Numbered from the stretch's first letter, positions 1-11,640 are shown. The stretch: 64,000 nt of DNA from Hybos culiciformis (GCA_964007475.1 CAXFZM010000243.1:1-64000), one strand, 5' to 3'. Made by a program: numbers and translations. The notes: generated from the letters alone by a model not told the origin.

Positions 1-183
1 AAAAACGGAGGTTCTCCGAGGTCTGGAGCCGGAGTAATGAACAAAAAACCAGCCCAAAGTCAACATTTTATGTGTTAAAGTTAGGGGGTTTGCTCACCTT
101 ATCGTTTATTTCTCCGGAGCTAGAAAACCGATTTTCATAAAAATTGCACAGAAAGAAGCGTAATTACTAGACCTTTAGTTTAA

Positions 184-369
184 GCCAAAAAAGGAGGTCC
201 GCCGAAGTCTGGAGCCGGAGTAATGAACAAAAAACCAGCCCAAAGTCAACATTTTATGTGTTAAAGTTAGGGGGTTTGCTCACCTTATCGTTTGTTTCTC
301 TGGATCTAGAAAACCGATTTTCATAAAAATTGCACAGAAAGAAGCGTAATTTCTAGACCTTTAGTTTAA
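184..369. repeat. Example of the CCGCCGAAG / AAAAAAGG monomer family
   Basis: Relative to the reference copy it has C9A, T16C, T18G and G23A, and the preceding monomer ends with A181G (CTTTAGTTTAA). These five changes travel together across the monomer boundary in nearly all the many copies seen (for example 555, 1113, 4270, 14287, 28793, 63066), so the inherited block spans the end of one monomer and the start of the next. A related state keeps C9 but has the CCGCCGAAG box (for example 2598). A further subclass in domain 1 also has A111G and C118T (GTTTCTCTGG) within the same monomer. Confidence 0.85.
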
Positions 370-1296
370 GCCAAAAAAGGAGGTCCGCCGAAGTCTGGAG
401 CCGAGTAATGAACAAAAAACCAGCCCAAAGTCAACATTTTATGTGTTAAAGTTAGGGGGTTTGCTCACCTTATCGTTTGTTTCTCTGGATCTAGAAAACC
501 GATTTTCATAAAAATTGCACAGAAAGAAGCGTAATTTCTAGACCTTTAGTTTAAGCCAAAAAAGGAGGTCCGCCGAAGTCTGGAGCCGGAGTAATGAACA
601 AAAAACCAGCCCAAAGTCAACATTTTATGTGTTAAAGTTAGGGGGTTTGCTCACCTTATCGTTTATTTCTCCGGATCTAGAAACCGATTTTCATAAAAAT
701 TGCACAGAAAGAAGCGTAATTTCTAGACCTTTAATTCAAGCCAAAAACGGAGGTTCTCCGAGGTCTGGCGCCGGAGTAATGAACAGAAAACCAGCCAAAG
801 TCAACATTTTAGGTGTTAAAGTTAGGGGGTTTGCTCACCTTATCGTTTATTTCTCCGGATCTAGAAAACCGATTTTCATAAAAATTGCACAGAAAGAAGC
901 GTAATTTCTAGACATTTAAATTAAGCCAAAAACGGAGGTTCTCCGAGGTCTGGAGCCGGAGTAATGAACAAAAAACCAGCCCAAAGTCAACATTTTATGT
1001 GTTAAAGTTAGGGGGTTTGCTCACCTTATCGTTTATTTCTCCGGATCTAGAAAACCGATTTTCATAAAAATTGCACAGAAAGAAGCGTAATTTCTAGACC
1101 TTTAGTTTAAGCCAAAAAAGGAGGTCCGCCGAAGTCTGGAGCCGGAGTAATGAACAAAAAACCAGCCCAAAGTCAACATTTTATGTGTTAAAGTTAGGGG
1201 GTTTGCTCACCTTATCGTTTGTTTCTCTGGATCTAGAAAACCGATTTTCATAAAAATTGCACAGAAAGAAGCGTAATTTCTAGACCTTTAATTTAA

Positions 1297-2411
1297 GCCA
1301 AAAACGGAGGTTCTCCGAGGTCTGGAGCCGGAGTAATAAACAAGAAACCATCCCAAGGTCAACATTTTATGTGTTAAAGTTAGGGGGTTTGCTCACCTTA
1401 TCGTTTATTTCTCCGGATCTAGAAACCCGATTTTCATAAAAATTGCACCAAAAGAAGCGTAAGTTCTAGACCTTTAATTCAAGCCAAAAACGGAGGTTCT
1501 CCGAGGTCTGGAGCCGGAGTAATGAACAAAAAACCAGCCCAAAGTCAACATTTTAGGTGTTAAAGTTAGGGGGTTTGCTCACCTTATCGTTTATTTCTCC
1601 GGATCTAGAAAACCGATTTTCATAAAAATTGCACAGAAAGAAGCGTAATTTCTAGACCTTTAGTTTAAGCCAAAAAAGGATGTCCGCCGAAGTCTGGAGC
1701 CGGAGTAATGAACAAAAAACCAGCCCAAAGTCAACATTTTATGTGTTAAAGTTAGGGGTTTGCTCACCTTATCGTTTATTTCTCCGGATCTAGAAAACCG
1801 ATTTTCATAAAAATTGCACAGAAAGAAGCGTAATTTCTAGACCTTTAATTTAAGCCAAAAACGGAGGTTCTCCGAGGTCTGGAGCCGGAGTAATAAACAA
1901 GAAACCATCCCAAGGTCAACATTTTATGTGTTAAAGTTAGGGGGTTTGCTCACCTTATCGTTTATTTCTCCGGATCTAGAAACCCGATTTTCATAAAAAT
2001 TGCACCAAAAGAAGCGTAAGTTCTAGACCTTTAATTCAAGCCAAAAACGGAGGTTCTCCGAGGTCTGGAGCCGGAGTAATGAACAAAAAACCAGCCCAAA
2101 GTCAACATTTTAGGTGTTAAAGTTAGGGGGTTTGCTCACCTTATCGTTTATTTCTCCGGATCTAGAAAACTGATTTTCATAAAAATTGCACAGAAAGAAG
2201 CGTAATTTCTAGACCTTTAGTTTAAGCCAAAAAAGGATGTCCGCCGAAGTCTGGAGCCGGAGTAATGAACAAAAAACCAGCCCAAAGTCAACATTTTATG
2301 TGTTAAAGTTAGGGGGTTTGCTCACCTTATCGTTTATTTCTCCGGATCTAGAAAACCGATTTTCATAAAAATTGCACAGAAAGAAGCGTAATTTCTAGAC
2401 CTTTAATTTAA
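1297..2411. repeat. Tandem pair of 3-monomer units (about 558 bp)
   Basis: Copy 1 is 1,297-1,853 and copy 2 is 1,854-2,411. Each runs as a TAATAAACAAGAAACCATCCC monomer, then an ATTTTAGGTG monomer, then a GGATGTCCGCC monomer. Copy 1 lacks one G in GTTAGGGG at about 1,750, giving 557 bp. A third copy of the same trio lies at 3,341-3,898, inside a longer duplicated stretch (about 740-1,853 matches about 2,783-3,898). A single-base difference in copy 2 (AACTGATTTTC at about 2,168) shows drift after duplication. Confidence 0.8.
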
Positions 2412-2597
2412 GCCAAAAACGGAGGTTCTCCGAGGTCTGGAGCCGGAGTAATGAACAAGAAACCAGCCCAAGGTCAACATTTTATGTGTTAAAGTTAGGG
2501 GGTTTGCTCACCTTATCGTTTATTTCTCCGGATCTAGAAACCCCATTTTCATAAAAATTGCATCAAAAGAAGCGTAATTTCTAGACCTTTAATTTAA
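2412..2597. repeat. Example of the ACAAG / AAGGTC / CCAAAAG monomer family
   Basis: This family carries a linked set of changes along one monomer: A48G (AACAAGAAACC), A61G (CCCAAGGTC), A130C with or without G133C (AACCCC or AACCCG), A153C and G154A (CACCAAAAG; here CATCAAAAG), and in most copies T167G (GTAAGTTCTAG). It recurs about once per HOR (for example 3899, 6875, 16150, 17087, 18018, 22667, 28059, 31928, 36940). It is the most diverged common family in domains 1 and 2. A130C weakens the GAAAA/TTTTC dyad from five to four pairs. Confidence 0.85.
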
Positions 2598-3898
2598 GCC
2601 AAAAACGGAGGTCCGCCGAAGTCTGGAGCCGGAGTAATGAACAAAAAACCAGCCCAAAGTCAACATTTATGTGTTAAAGTTAGGGGGTTTGCTCACCTTA
2701 TCGTTTACTTCTCCGGATCTAGAAAACCGATTTTCATAAAAATTGCACAGAAAGAAGCGTAATTTCTAGACCTTTAATTCAAGCCAAAAACGGAGGTTCT
2801 CCGAGGTCTGGCGCCGGAGTAATGAACAGAAAACCAGCCCAAAGTCAACATTTTAGGTGTTAAAGTTAGGGGGTTTGCTCACCTTATCGTTTATTTCTCC
2901 GGATCTAGAAAACCGATTTTCATAAAAATTGCACAGAAAGAAGCGTAATTTCTAGACATTTAAATTAAGCCAAAAACGGAGGTTCTCCGAGGTCTGGAGC
3001 CGGAGTAATGAACAAAAAACCAGCCCAAAGTCAACATTTTATGTGTTAAAGTTAGGGGGTTTGCTCACCTTATCGTTTATTTCTCCGGATCTAGAAAACC
3101 GATTTTCATAAAAATTGCACAGAAAGAAGCGTAATTTCTAGACCTTTAGTTTAAGCCAAAAAAGGAGGTCCGCCGAAGTCTGGAGCCGGAGTAATGAACA
3201 AAAAACCAGCCCAAAGTCAACATTTTATGTGTTAAAGTTAGGGGGTTTGCTCACCTTATCGTTTGTTTCTCTGGATCTAGAAAACCGATTTTCATAAAAA
3301 TTGCACAGAAAGAAGCGTAATTTCTAGACCTTTAATTTAAGCCAAAAACGGAGGTTCTCCGAGGTCTGGAGCCGGAGTAATAAACAAGAAACCATCCCAA
3401 GGTCAACATTTTATGTGTTAAAGTTAGGGGGTTTGCTCACCTTATCGTTTATTTCTCCGGATCTAGAAACCCGATTTTCATAAAAATTGCACCAAAAGAA
3501 GCGTAAGTTCTAGACCTTTAATTCAAGCCAAAAACGGAGGTTCTCCGAGGTCTGGAGCCGGAGTAATGAACAAAAAACCAGCCCAAAGTCAACATTTTAG
3601 GTGTTAAAGTTAGGGGGTTTGCTCACCTTATCGTTTATTTCTCCGGATCTAGAAAACCGATTTTCATAAAAATTGCACAGAAAGAAGCGTAATTTCTAGA
3701 CCTTTAGTTTAAGCCAAAAAAGGATGTCCGCCGAAGTCTGGAGCCGGAGTAATGAACAAAAAACCAGCCCAAAGTCAACATTTTATGTGTTAAAGTTAGG
3801 GGGTTTGCTCACCTTATCGTTTATTTCTCCGGATCTAGAAAACCGATTTTCATAAAAATTGCACAGAAAGAAGCGTAATTTCTAGACCTTTAATTTAA

Positions 3899-6800
3899 GC
3901 CAAAAACGGAGGTTCTCCGAGGTCTGGAGCCGGAGTAATGAACAAGAAACCAGCCCAAGGTCAACATTTTATGTGTTAAAGTTAGGGGGTTTGCTCACCT
4001 TATCGTTTATTTCTCCGGATCTAGAAACCCCATTTTCATAAAAATTGCATCAAAAGAAGCGTAATTTCTAGACCTTTAATTTAAGCCAAAAACGGAGGTC
4101 CGCCGAAGTCTGGAGCCGGAGTAATGAACAAAAAACCAGCCCAAAGTCAACATTTTATGTGTTAAAGTTAGGGGGTTTGCTCACCTTATCGTTTACTTCT
4201 CCGGATCTAGAAAACCGATTTTCATAAAAATTGCACAGAAAGAAGCGTAATTTCTAGACCTTTAGTTTAAGCCAAAAAAGGAGGTCCGCCGAAGTCTGGA
4301 GCCGGAGTAATGAACAAAAAACCAGCCCAAAGTCAACATTTTATGTGTTAAAGTTAGGGGGTTTGCTCACCTTATCGTTTATTTCTCCGGATCTAGAAAA
4401 CCGATTTTCATAAAAATTGCACAGAAAGAAGCGTAATTTCTAGACCTTTAATTCAAGCCAAAAACGGAGGTTCTCCGAGGTCTGGCGCCGGAGTAATGAA
4501 CAGAAAACCAGCCCAAAGTCAACATTTTAGGTGTTAAAGTTAGGGGGTTTGCTCACCTTATCGTTTATTTCTCCGGATCTAGAAAACCGATTTTCATAAA
4601 AATTGCACAGAAAGAAGCGTAATTTCTAGACATTTAAATTAAGCCAAAAACGGAGGTTCTCCGAGGTCTGGAGCCGGAGTAATGAACAAAAAACCAGCCC
4701 AAAGTCAACATTTTATGTGTTAAAGTTAGGGGGTTTGCTCACCTTATCGTTTATTTCTCCGGAGCTAGAAAACCGATTTTCATAAAAATTGCACAGAAAG
4801 AAGCGTAATTACTAGACCTTTAGTTTAAGCCAAAAAAGGAGGTCCGCCGAAGTCTGGAGCCGGAGTAATGAACAAAAAACCAGCCCAAAGTCAACATTTT
4901 ATGTGTTAAAGTTAGGGGGTTTGCTCACCTTATCGTTTGTTTCTCTGGATCTAGAAAACCGATTTTCATAAAAATTGCACAGAAAGAAGCGTAATTTCTA
5001 GACCTTTAATTTAAGCCAAAAACGGAGGTTCTCCGAGGTCTGGAGCCGGAGTAATGAACAAAAAACCAGCCCAAAGTCAACATTTTAGGTGTTAAAGTTA
5101 GGGGGTTTGCTCACCTTATCGTTTATTTCTCCGGATCTAGAAAACCGATTTTCATAAAAATTGCACAGAAAGAAGCGTAATTTCTAGACCTTTAATTTAA
5201 GCCAAAAACGGAGGTTCTCCGAGGTCTAGAGCCGGAGTAATGAACAAAAAACCAGCCCAAAGTCAACATTTTATGTGTTAAAGTTAGGGAGTTTGCTCAC
5301 CTTATCGTTTACTTCTCCGGATCTAGAAAACCGATTTTCATAAAAATTGCACAGAAAGAAGCGTAATTTCTAGACCTTTAGTTTAAGCCAAAAAAGGAGG
5401 TCCGCCGAAGTCTGGAGCCGGAGTAATGAACAAAAAACCAGCCCAAAGTCAACATTTTATGTGTTAAAGTTAGGGGGTTTGCTCACCTTATCGTTTATTT
5501 CTCCGGATCTAGAAAACCGATTTTCATAAAAATTGCACAGAAAGAAGCGTAATTTCTAGACCTTTAATTTAAGCCAAAAACGGAGGTTCTCCGAGGTCTG
5601 GAGCCGGAGTAATGAACAAAAAACCAGCCCAAAGTCAACATTTTAGGTGTTAAAGTTAGGGGGTTTGCTTACCTTAGCGTTTATTTCTCCGGATCTAGAA
5701 AATCGATTTTCATAAAAATTGCACAGAAAGAAGCGTAATTTCTAGACCTTTAATTTAAGCCAAAAACGGAGGTTCTCCGAGGTCTGGAGCCGGAGTAATG
5801 AACAGAAAACCAGCCCAAAGTCAACATTTTAGGTGTTAAAGTTAGGGGGTTTGCTCACCTTATCGTTTATTTCTCCGGATCTAGAAAACCGATTTTCATA
5901 AAAATTGCACAGAAAGAAGCGTAATTTCTAGACATTTAAATTAAGCCAAAAACGGAGGTTCTCCGAGGTCTGGAGCCGGAGTAATGAACAAAAAACCAGC
6001 CCAAAGTCAACATTTTATGTGTTAAAGTTAGGGGGTTTGCTCACCTTATCGTTTATTTCTCCGGATCTAGAAAACCGATTTTCATAAAAATTGCACAGAA
6101 AGAAGCGTAATTTCTAGACCTTTAGTTTAAGCCAAAAAAGGAGGTCCGCCGAAGTCTGGAGCCGGAGTAATGAACAAAAAACCAGCCCAAAGTCAACATT
6201 TTATGTGTTAAAGTTAGGGGGTTTGCTCACCTTATCGTTTGTTTCTCTGGATCTAGAAAACCGATTTTCATAAAAATTGCACAGAAAGAAGCGTAATTTC
6301 TAGACCTTTAATTTAAGCCAAAAACGGAGGTTCTCCGAGGTCTAGAGCCGGAGTAATGAATAAAAAACCAGCCCAAAGTCAACTTTTTATGTGTTAAAGT
6401 TAGGGTGTTTGCTCACCTTATCGTTTATTTCTCTGGATCTAGAAAACCGATTTTCATAAAAATTGCACAGAAAGAAGCGTAATTTCTAGACCTTTAATTT
6501 AAGCCAAAAACGGAGGTTCTCCGAGGTCTAGAGCCGGAGTAATGAACCAAAAACCAGCCCAAAGTCAACATTTTATGTGTTAAAGTTAGGGGGTTTGCTC
6601 ACCTTATCGTTTACTTCTCCGGATCTAGAAAACCGATTTTCATAAAAATTGCACAGAAAGAAGCGTAATTTCTAGACCTTTAATTTAAGCTAAAAACGGA
6701 GGTCCGCCGAAGTCTGGAGCCGGAGTAATGAACAAAAAACCAGCCCAAAGTCAACATTTTATGTGTTAAAGTTAGGGAGTTTGCTCACCTTATCGTTTAG

Positions 6801-9800
6801 TTCTCCGGATCTAGAAAACCGATTTTCATAAAAATTGCACAGAAAGAAGCGTAATTTCTAGACCTTTAATTTAAGCCAAAAACGGAGGTTCTCCGAGGTC
6901 TGGAGCCGGAGTAATGAACAAGAAACCAGCCCAAGGTCAACATTTTATGTGTTAAAGTTAGGGGGTTTGCTCACCTTATCGTTTATTTCTCCGGATCTAG
7001 AAACCCCATTTTCATAAAAATTGCATCAAAAGAAGCGTAATTTCTAGACCTTTAATTTAAGCCAAAAACGGAGGTCCGCCGAAGTCTGGAGCCGGAGTAA
7101 TAAACAAAAAACCAGCCCAAAGTCAACATTTTATGTGTTAAAGTTAGGGGGTTTGCTCACCTTATCGTTTACTTCTCCGGATCTAGAAAACCGATTTTCA
7201 TAAAAATTGCACAGAAAGAAGCGTAATTTCTAGACCTTTAGTTTAAGCCAAAAAAGGAGGTCCGCCGAAGTCTGGAGCCGGAGTAATGAACAAAAAACCA
7301 GCCCAAAGACAACATTTTATGTGTTAAATTTAGGGGGTTTGCTCACCTTATCGTTTATTTCTCCGGATCTAGAAAACCGATTTTCATAAAAATTGCACAG
7401 AAAGAAGCGTAATTTCTAGACCTTTAATTCAAGCCAAAAACGGAGGTTCTCCGAGGTCTGGCGCCGGAGTAATGAACAGAAAACCAGCCCAAAGTCAACA
7501 TTTTAGGTGTTAAAGTTAGGGGGTTTGCTCACCTTATCGTTTATTTCTCCGGATCTAGAAAACCGATTTTCATAAAAATTGCACAGAAAGAAGCGTAATT
7601 TCTAGACCTTTAATTTAAGCCAAAAACGGAGGTTCTCCGAGGTCTGGAGCCGGAGTAATGAACAAAAAACCAGCCCAAAGTCAACATTTTATGTGTTAAA
7701 GTTAGGGGGTTTGCTCACCTTATCGTTTATTTCTCCGGATCTAGAAAACCGATTTTCATAAAAATTGCACAGAAAGAAGCGTAATTTCTAGACCTTTAGT
7801 TTAAGCCAAAAAAGGAGGTCCGCCGAAGTCTGGAGCCGGAGTAATGAACAAAAAACCAGCCCAAAGTCAACATTTTATGTGTTAAAGTTAGGGGGTTTGC
7901 TCACCTTATCGTTTGTTTCTCTGGATCTAGAAAACCGATTTTCATAAAAATTGCACAGAAAGAAGCGTAATTTCTAGACCTTTAATTTAAGCCAAAAACG
8001 GAGGTTCTCCGAGGTCTGGAGCCGGAGTAATGAACAAAAAACCAGCCCAAAGTCAACATTTTAGGTGTTAAAGTTAGGGGGTTTGCTCACCTTATCGTTT
8101 ATTTCTCCGGATCTAGAAAACCGATTTTCATAAAAATTGCACAGAAAGAAGCGTAATTTCTAGACCTTTAATTGAAGCCAAAAACGGAGGTTCTCCGAGG
8201 TCTAGAGCCGGAGTAATGAACAAAAAACCAGCCCAAAGTCAACATTTTATGTGTTAAAGTTAGGGAGTTTGCTCACCTTATCGTTTACTTCTCCGGATCT
8301 AGAAAACCGATTTTCATAAAAATTGCACAGAAAGAAGCGTAATTTCTAGACCTTTAGTTTAAGCCAAAAAAGGAGGTCCGCCGAAGTCTGGAGCCGGAGT
8401 AATGAACAAAAAACCAGCCCAAAGTCAACATTTTATGTGTTAAAGTTAGGGGGTTTGCTCACCTTATCGTTTATTTCTCCGGATCTAGAAAACCGATTTT
8501 CATAAAAATTGCACAGAAAGAAGCGTAATTTCTAGACCTTTAATTTAAGCCAAAAACGGAGGTTCTCCGAGGTCTGGAGCCGGAGTAATGAACAAAAAAC
8601 CAGCCCAAAGTCAACATTTTAGGTGTTAAAGTTAGGGGGTTTGCTCACCTTAGCGTTTATTTCTCCGGATCTAGAAAATCGATTTTCATAAAAATTGCAC
8701 AGAAAGAAGCGTAATTTCTAGACCTTTAATTTAAGCCAAAAACGGAGGTTCTCCGAGGTCTGGAGCCGGAGTAATGAACAGAAAACCAGCCCAAAGTCAA
8801 CATTTTAGGTGTTAAAGTTAGGGGGTTTGCTCACCTTATCGTTTATTTCTCCGGATCTAGAAAACCGATTTTCATAAAAATTGCACAGAAAGAAGCGTAA
8901 TTTCTAGACATTTAAATTAAGCCAAAAACGGAGGTTCTCCGAGGTCTGGAGCCGGAGTAATGAACAAAAAACCAGCCCAAAGTCAACATTTTATGTGTTA
9001 AAGTTAGGGGGTTTGCTCACCTTATCGTTTATTTCTCCGGATCTAGAAAACCGATTTTCATAAAAATTGCACAGAAAGAAGCGTAATTTCTAGACCTTTA
9101 GTTTAAGCCAAAAAAGGAGGTCCGCCGAAGTCTGGAGCCGGAGTAATGAACAAAAAACCAGCCCAAAGTCAACATTTTATGTGTTAAAGTTAGGGGGTTT
9201 GCTCACCTTATCGTTTGTTTCTCTGGATCTAGAAAACCGATTTTCATAAAAATTGCACAGAAAGAAGCGTAATTTCTAGACCTTTAATTTAAGCCAAAAA
9301 CGGAGGTTCTCCGAGGTCTAGAGCCGGAGTAATGAATAAAAAACCAGCCCAAAGTCAACTTTTTATGTGTTAAAGTTAGGGTGTTTGCTCACCTTATCGT
9401 TTATTTCTCTGGATCTAGAAAACCGATTTTCATAAAAATTGCACAGAAAGAAGCGTAATTTCTAGACCTTTAATTTAAGCCAAAAACGGAGGTTCTCCGA
9501 GGTCTAGAGCCGGAGTAATGAACCAAAAACCAGCCCAAAGTCAACATTTTATGTGTTAAAGTTAGGGGGTTTGCTCACCTTATCGTTTACTTCTCCGGAT
9601 CTAGAAAACCGATTTTCATAAAAATTGCACAGAAAGAAGCGTAATTCTAGACCTTTAATTTAAGCTAAAAACGGAGGTCCGCCGAAGTCTGGAGCCGGAG
9701 TAATGAACAAAAAACCAGCCCAAAGTCAACATTTTATGTGTTAAAGTTAGGGAGTTTGCTCACCTTATCGTTTAGTTCTCCGGATCTAGAAAACCGATTT

Positions 9801-9849
9801 TCATAAAAATTGCACAGAAAGAAGCGTAATTTCTAGACCTTTAATTTAA
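3899..9849. repeat. Tandem duplication of a 16-monomer unit (2,976 bp)
   Basis: Copy 1 is 3,899-6,874 and copy 2 is 6,875-9,849. Private markers recur at a 2,976-bp offset: GCATCAAAAG (4,048 and 7,024), TCTGGCGCC (4,481 and 7,457), GTTAGGGAG (5,284 and 8,260), CTTAGCGTTT (5,674 and 8,650), GAATAAAAAACC (6,358 and 9,334), GAACCAAAAACC (6,543 and 9,519) and TTTAGTTCTCC (6,796 and 9,771). Only scattered differences are visible, such as GACATTTAAATTAAG at 4,629 against GACCTTTAATTTAAG, GAGCTAG against GATCTAG, and one T lost at about 9,645 in copy 2. Sequence left of copy 1 and right of copy 2 no longer matches at this offset. The clean junction at a whole-monomer boundary fits in-register unequal exchange. 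Confidence 0.85.
7619..7804. repeat. Reference (consensus-like) 186-bp monomer
   Basis: This copy carries the commonest base at nearly every site and serves as the coordinate key. Landmarks by monomer position: 1-11 GCCAAAAACGG; 12-30 variable box; 31-45 GCCGGAGTAATGAAC; 51-58 ACCAGCCC; 60-70 AAGTCAACATT; 83-89 GTTAGGG; 116-121 TCCGGA; 122-127 and 169-174 TCTAGA; 126-139 a small dyad GAAAA-CCGA-TTTTC; 141-150 TAAAAATTGC; 161-166 GCGTAA. It has seven CpGs. The common diagnostic alternatives are C9A, T16C with T18G and G23A, G28A, A48G with A61G, T74G, T112C, A130C, A153C with G154A, T167G and A181G. Confidence 0.9.
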
Positions 9850-11154
9850 GCCAAAAACGGAGGTTCTCAGAGGTCTGGAGCCGGAGTAATGAACAAAAAA
9901 CCAGCCCAAAGTCAACATTTTAGGTGTTAAAGTTAGGGGGTTTGCTCACCTTATCGTTTATTTCTCCGGATCTAGAAAACCGATTTTCATAAAAATTGCA
10001 CAGAAAGAAGCGTAATTTCTAGACCTTTAATTTAAGCCAAAACGGAGGTTCTCCGAGGTCTAGAGCCGGAGTAATGAACAAAAAACCAGCCCAAAGTCAA
10101 CATTTTATGTGTTAAAGTTAGGGAGTTTGCTCACCTTATCGTTTACTTCTCCGGATCTAGAAAACCGATTTTCATAAAAATTGCACAGAAAGAAGCGTAA
10201 TTTCTAGACCTTTAGTTTAAGCCAAAAAAGGAGGTCCGCCGAAGTCTGGAGCCGGAGTAATGAACAAAAAACCAGCCCAAAGTCAACATTTTATGTGTTA
10301 AAGTTAGGGGGTTTGCTCACCTTATCGTTTATTTCTCCGGATCTAGAAAACCAATTTTCATAAAAATTGCACAGAAAGAAGCGTAATTTCTAGACCTTTA
10401 ATTTAAGCCAAAAACGGAGGTTCTCCGAGGTCTGGAGCCGGAGTAATGAACAAAAAACCAGCCCAAAGTCAACATTTTAGGTGTTAAAGTTAGGGGGTTT
10501 GCTCACCTTAGCGTTTATTTCTCCGGATCTAGAAAATCGATTTTCATAAAAATTGCACAGAAAGAAGCGTAATTTCTAGACCTTTAATTTAAGCCAAAAA
10601 CGGAGGTTCTCCGAGGTCTGGAGCCGGAGTAATGAACAAAAAACCAGCGCAAAGTCAACATTTTAGGTGTTAAAGTTAGGGGGTTTGCTCACCTTATCGT
10701 TTATTTCTCCGGATCTAGAAAACCGATTTTCATAAAAATTGCACAGAAAGAAGCGTAATTTCTAGACCTTTAATTTAAGCCAAAAACGGAGGTCCGCCGA
10801 AGTCTGGAGCCGGAGTAATGAACAAAAAACCAGCCCAAAGTCAACATTTTATGTGTTAAAGTTAGGGGGTTTGCTCACCTTATCGTTTATTTCTCCGGAT
10901 CTAGAAAACCGATTTTCATAAAAATTGCACAGAAAGAAGCGTAATTTCTAGACCTTTAATTTAAGCCAAAAACGGAGGTTCTCCGAGGTCTAGAGCCGGA
11001 GTAATGAACAAAAAACCAGCCCAAAGTCAACATTTTATGTGTTAAAGTTAGGGGGTTTGCTCACCTTATCGTTTACTTCTCCGGATCTAGAAAACCGATT
11101 TTCATAAAAATTGCACAGAAAGAAGCGTAATTTCTAGACCTTTAATTTAAGCTA

Positions 11155-11198
11155 AAAACGGAGGTCCGCCGAAGTCTGGTGCCTTTAATTTAAGCCAA
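11155..11198. repeat. 43-bp monomer remnant (143-bp internal deletion)
   Basis: A GCTAAAAACGG monomer reads as far as GAAGTCTGGTGCC and then continues with TTTAATTTAAGCC, the tail of a monomer. The box-to-box distance here is 229 bp (10,998 to 11,227), which is 186 plus 43, so monomer positions 34-176 are missing. Both breakpoints end in CC, giving 2 bp of junction homology. I saw no second copy of this junction in the window, so it probably arose after, or outside, the larger duplications. Confidence 0.85.
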
Positions 11199-11640
11199 AA
11201 ACAGAGGTTCTCCGAGGTCTAGAGCCGGAGTAATGAACAAAAAACCAGCCCAAAGTCAACATTTTATGTGTTAAAGTTAGGGGGTTTGCTCACCTTATCG
11301 TTTACTTCTCCGGATCTAGAAAACCGATTTTCATAAAAATTGCACAGAAAGAAGCGTAATTTCTAGACCTTTAATTTAAGCTAAAAACGGAGGTCCGCCG
11401 AAGTCTGGAGCCGGAGTAATGAACAAAAAACCAGCCCAAAGTCAACATTTTATGTGTTAAAGTTAGGGAGTTTGCTCACATTATCGTTTATTTCTCCGGA
11501 TCTAGAAAACCGATTTTCATAAAAATTGCACAGAAAGAAGCGTAATTTCTAGACCTTTAATTTAAGCCAAAAACGGAGGTCCGCCGAAGTCTGGAGCCGG
11601 AGTAATGAACAAAAAACCAGCCCAAAGTCAACATTTTATG

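Noticed and set aside
184..369. CENP-B box
   Set aside because: On the minus strand the CCGCCGAAG family reads CTTCGGCGGACC, which fits the TTCG-NNNN-A half of the box, but the required CGGG that follows is absent (TCCT). The consensus family lacks even the half match.
629..904. 91-residue open frame starting MLKLGGLL
   Set aside because: It starts at GTG, spans one and a half satellite monomers, translates the same repeat twice, and exists only because one A is missing at about 681. No ribosome binding context, family motif or independent support.
1321..1350. AATAAA polyadenylation signal in TAATAAACAAG monomers
   Set aside because: A single G-to-A change in a satellite copy creates the hexamer (also at 1894, 3382, 15072). 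No transcript unit surrounds it.
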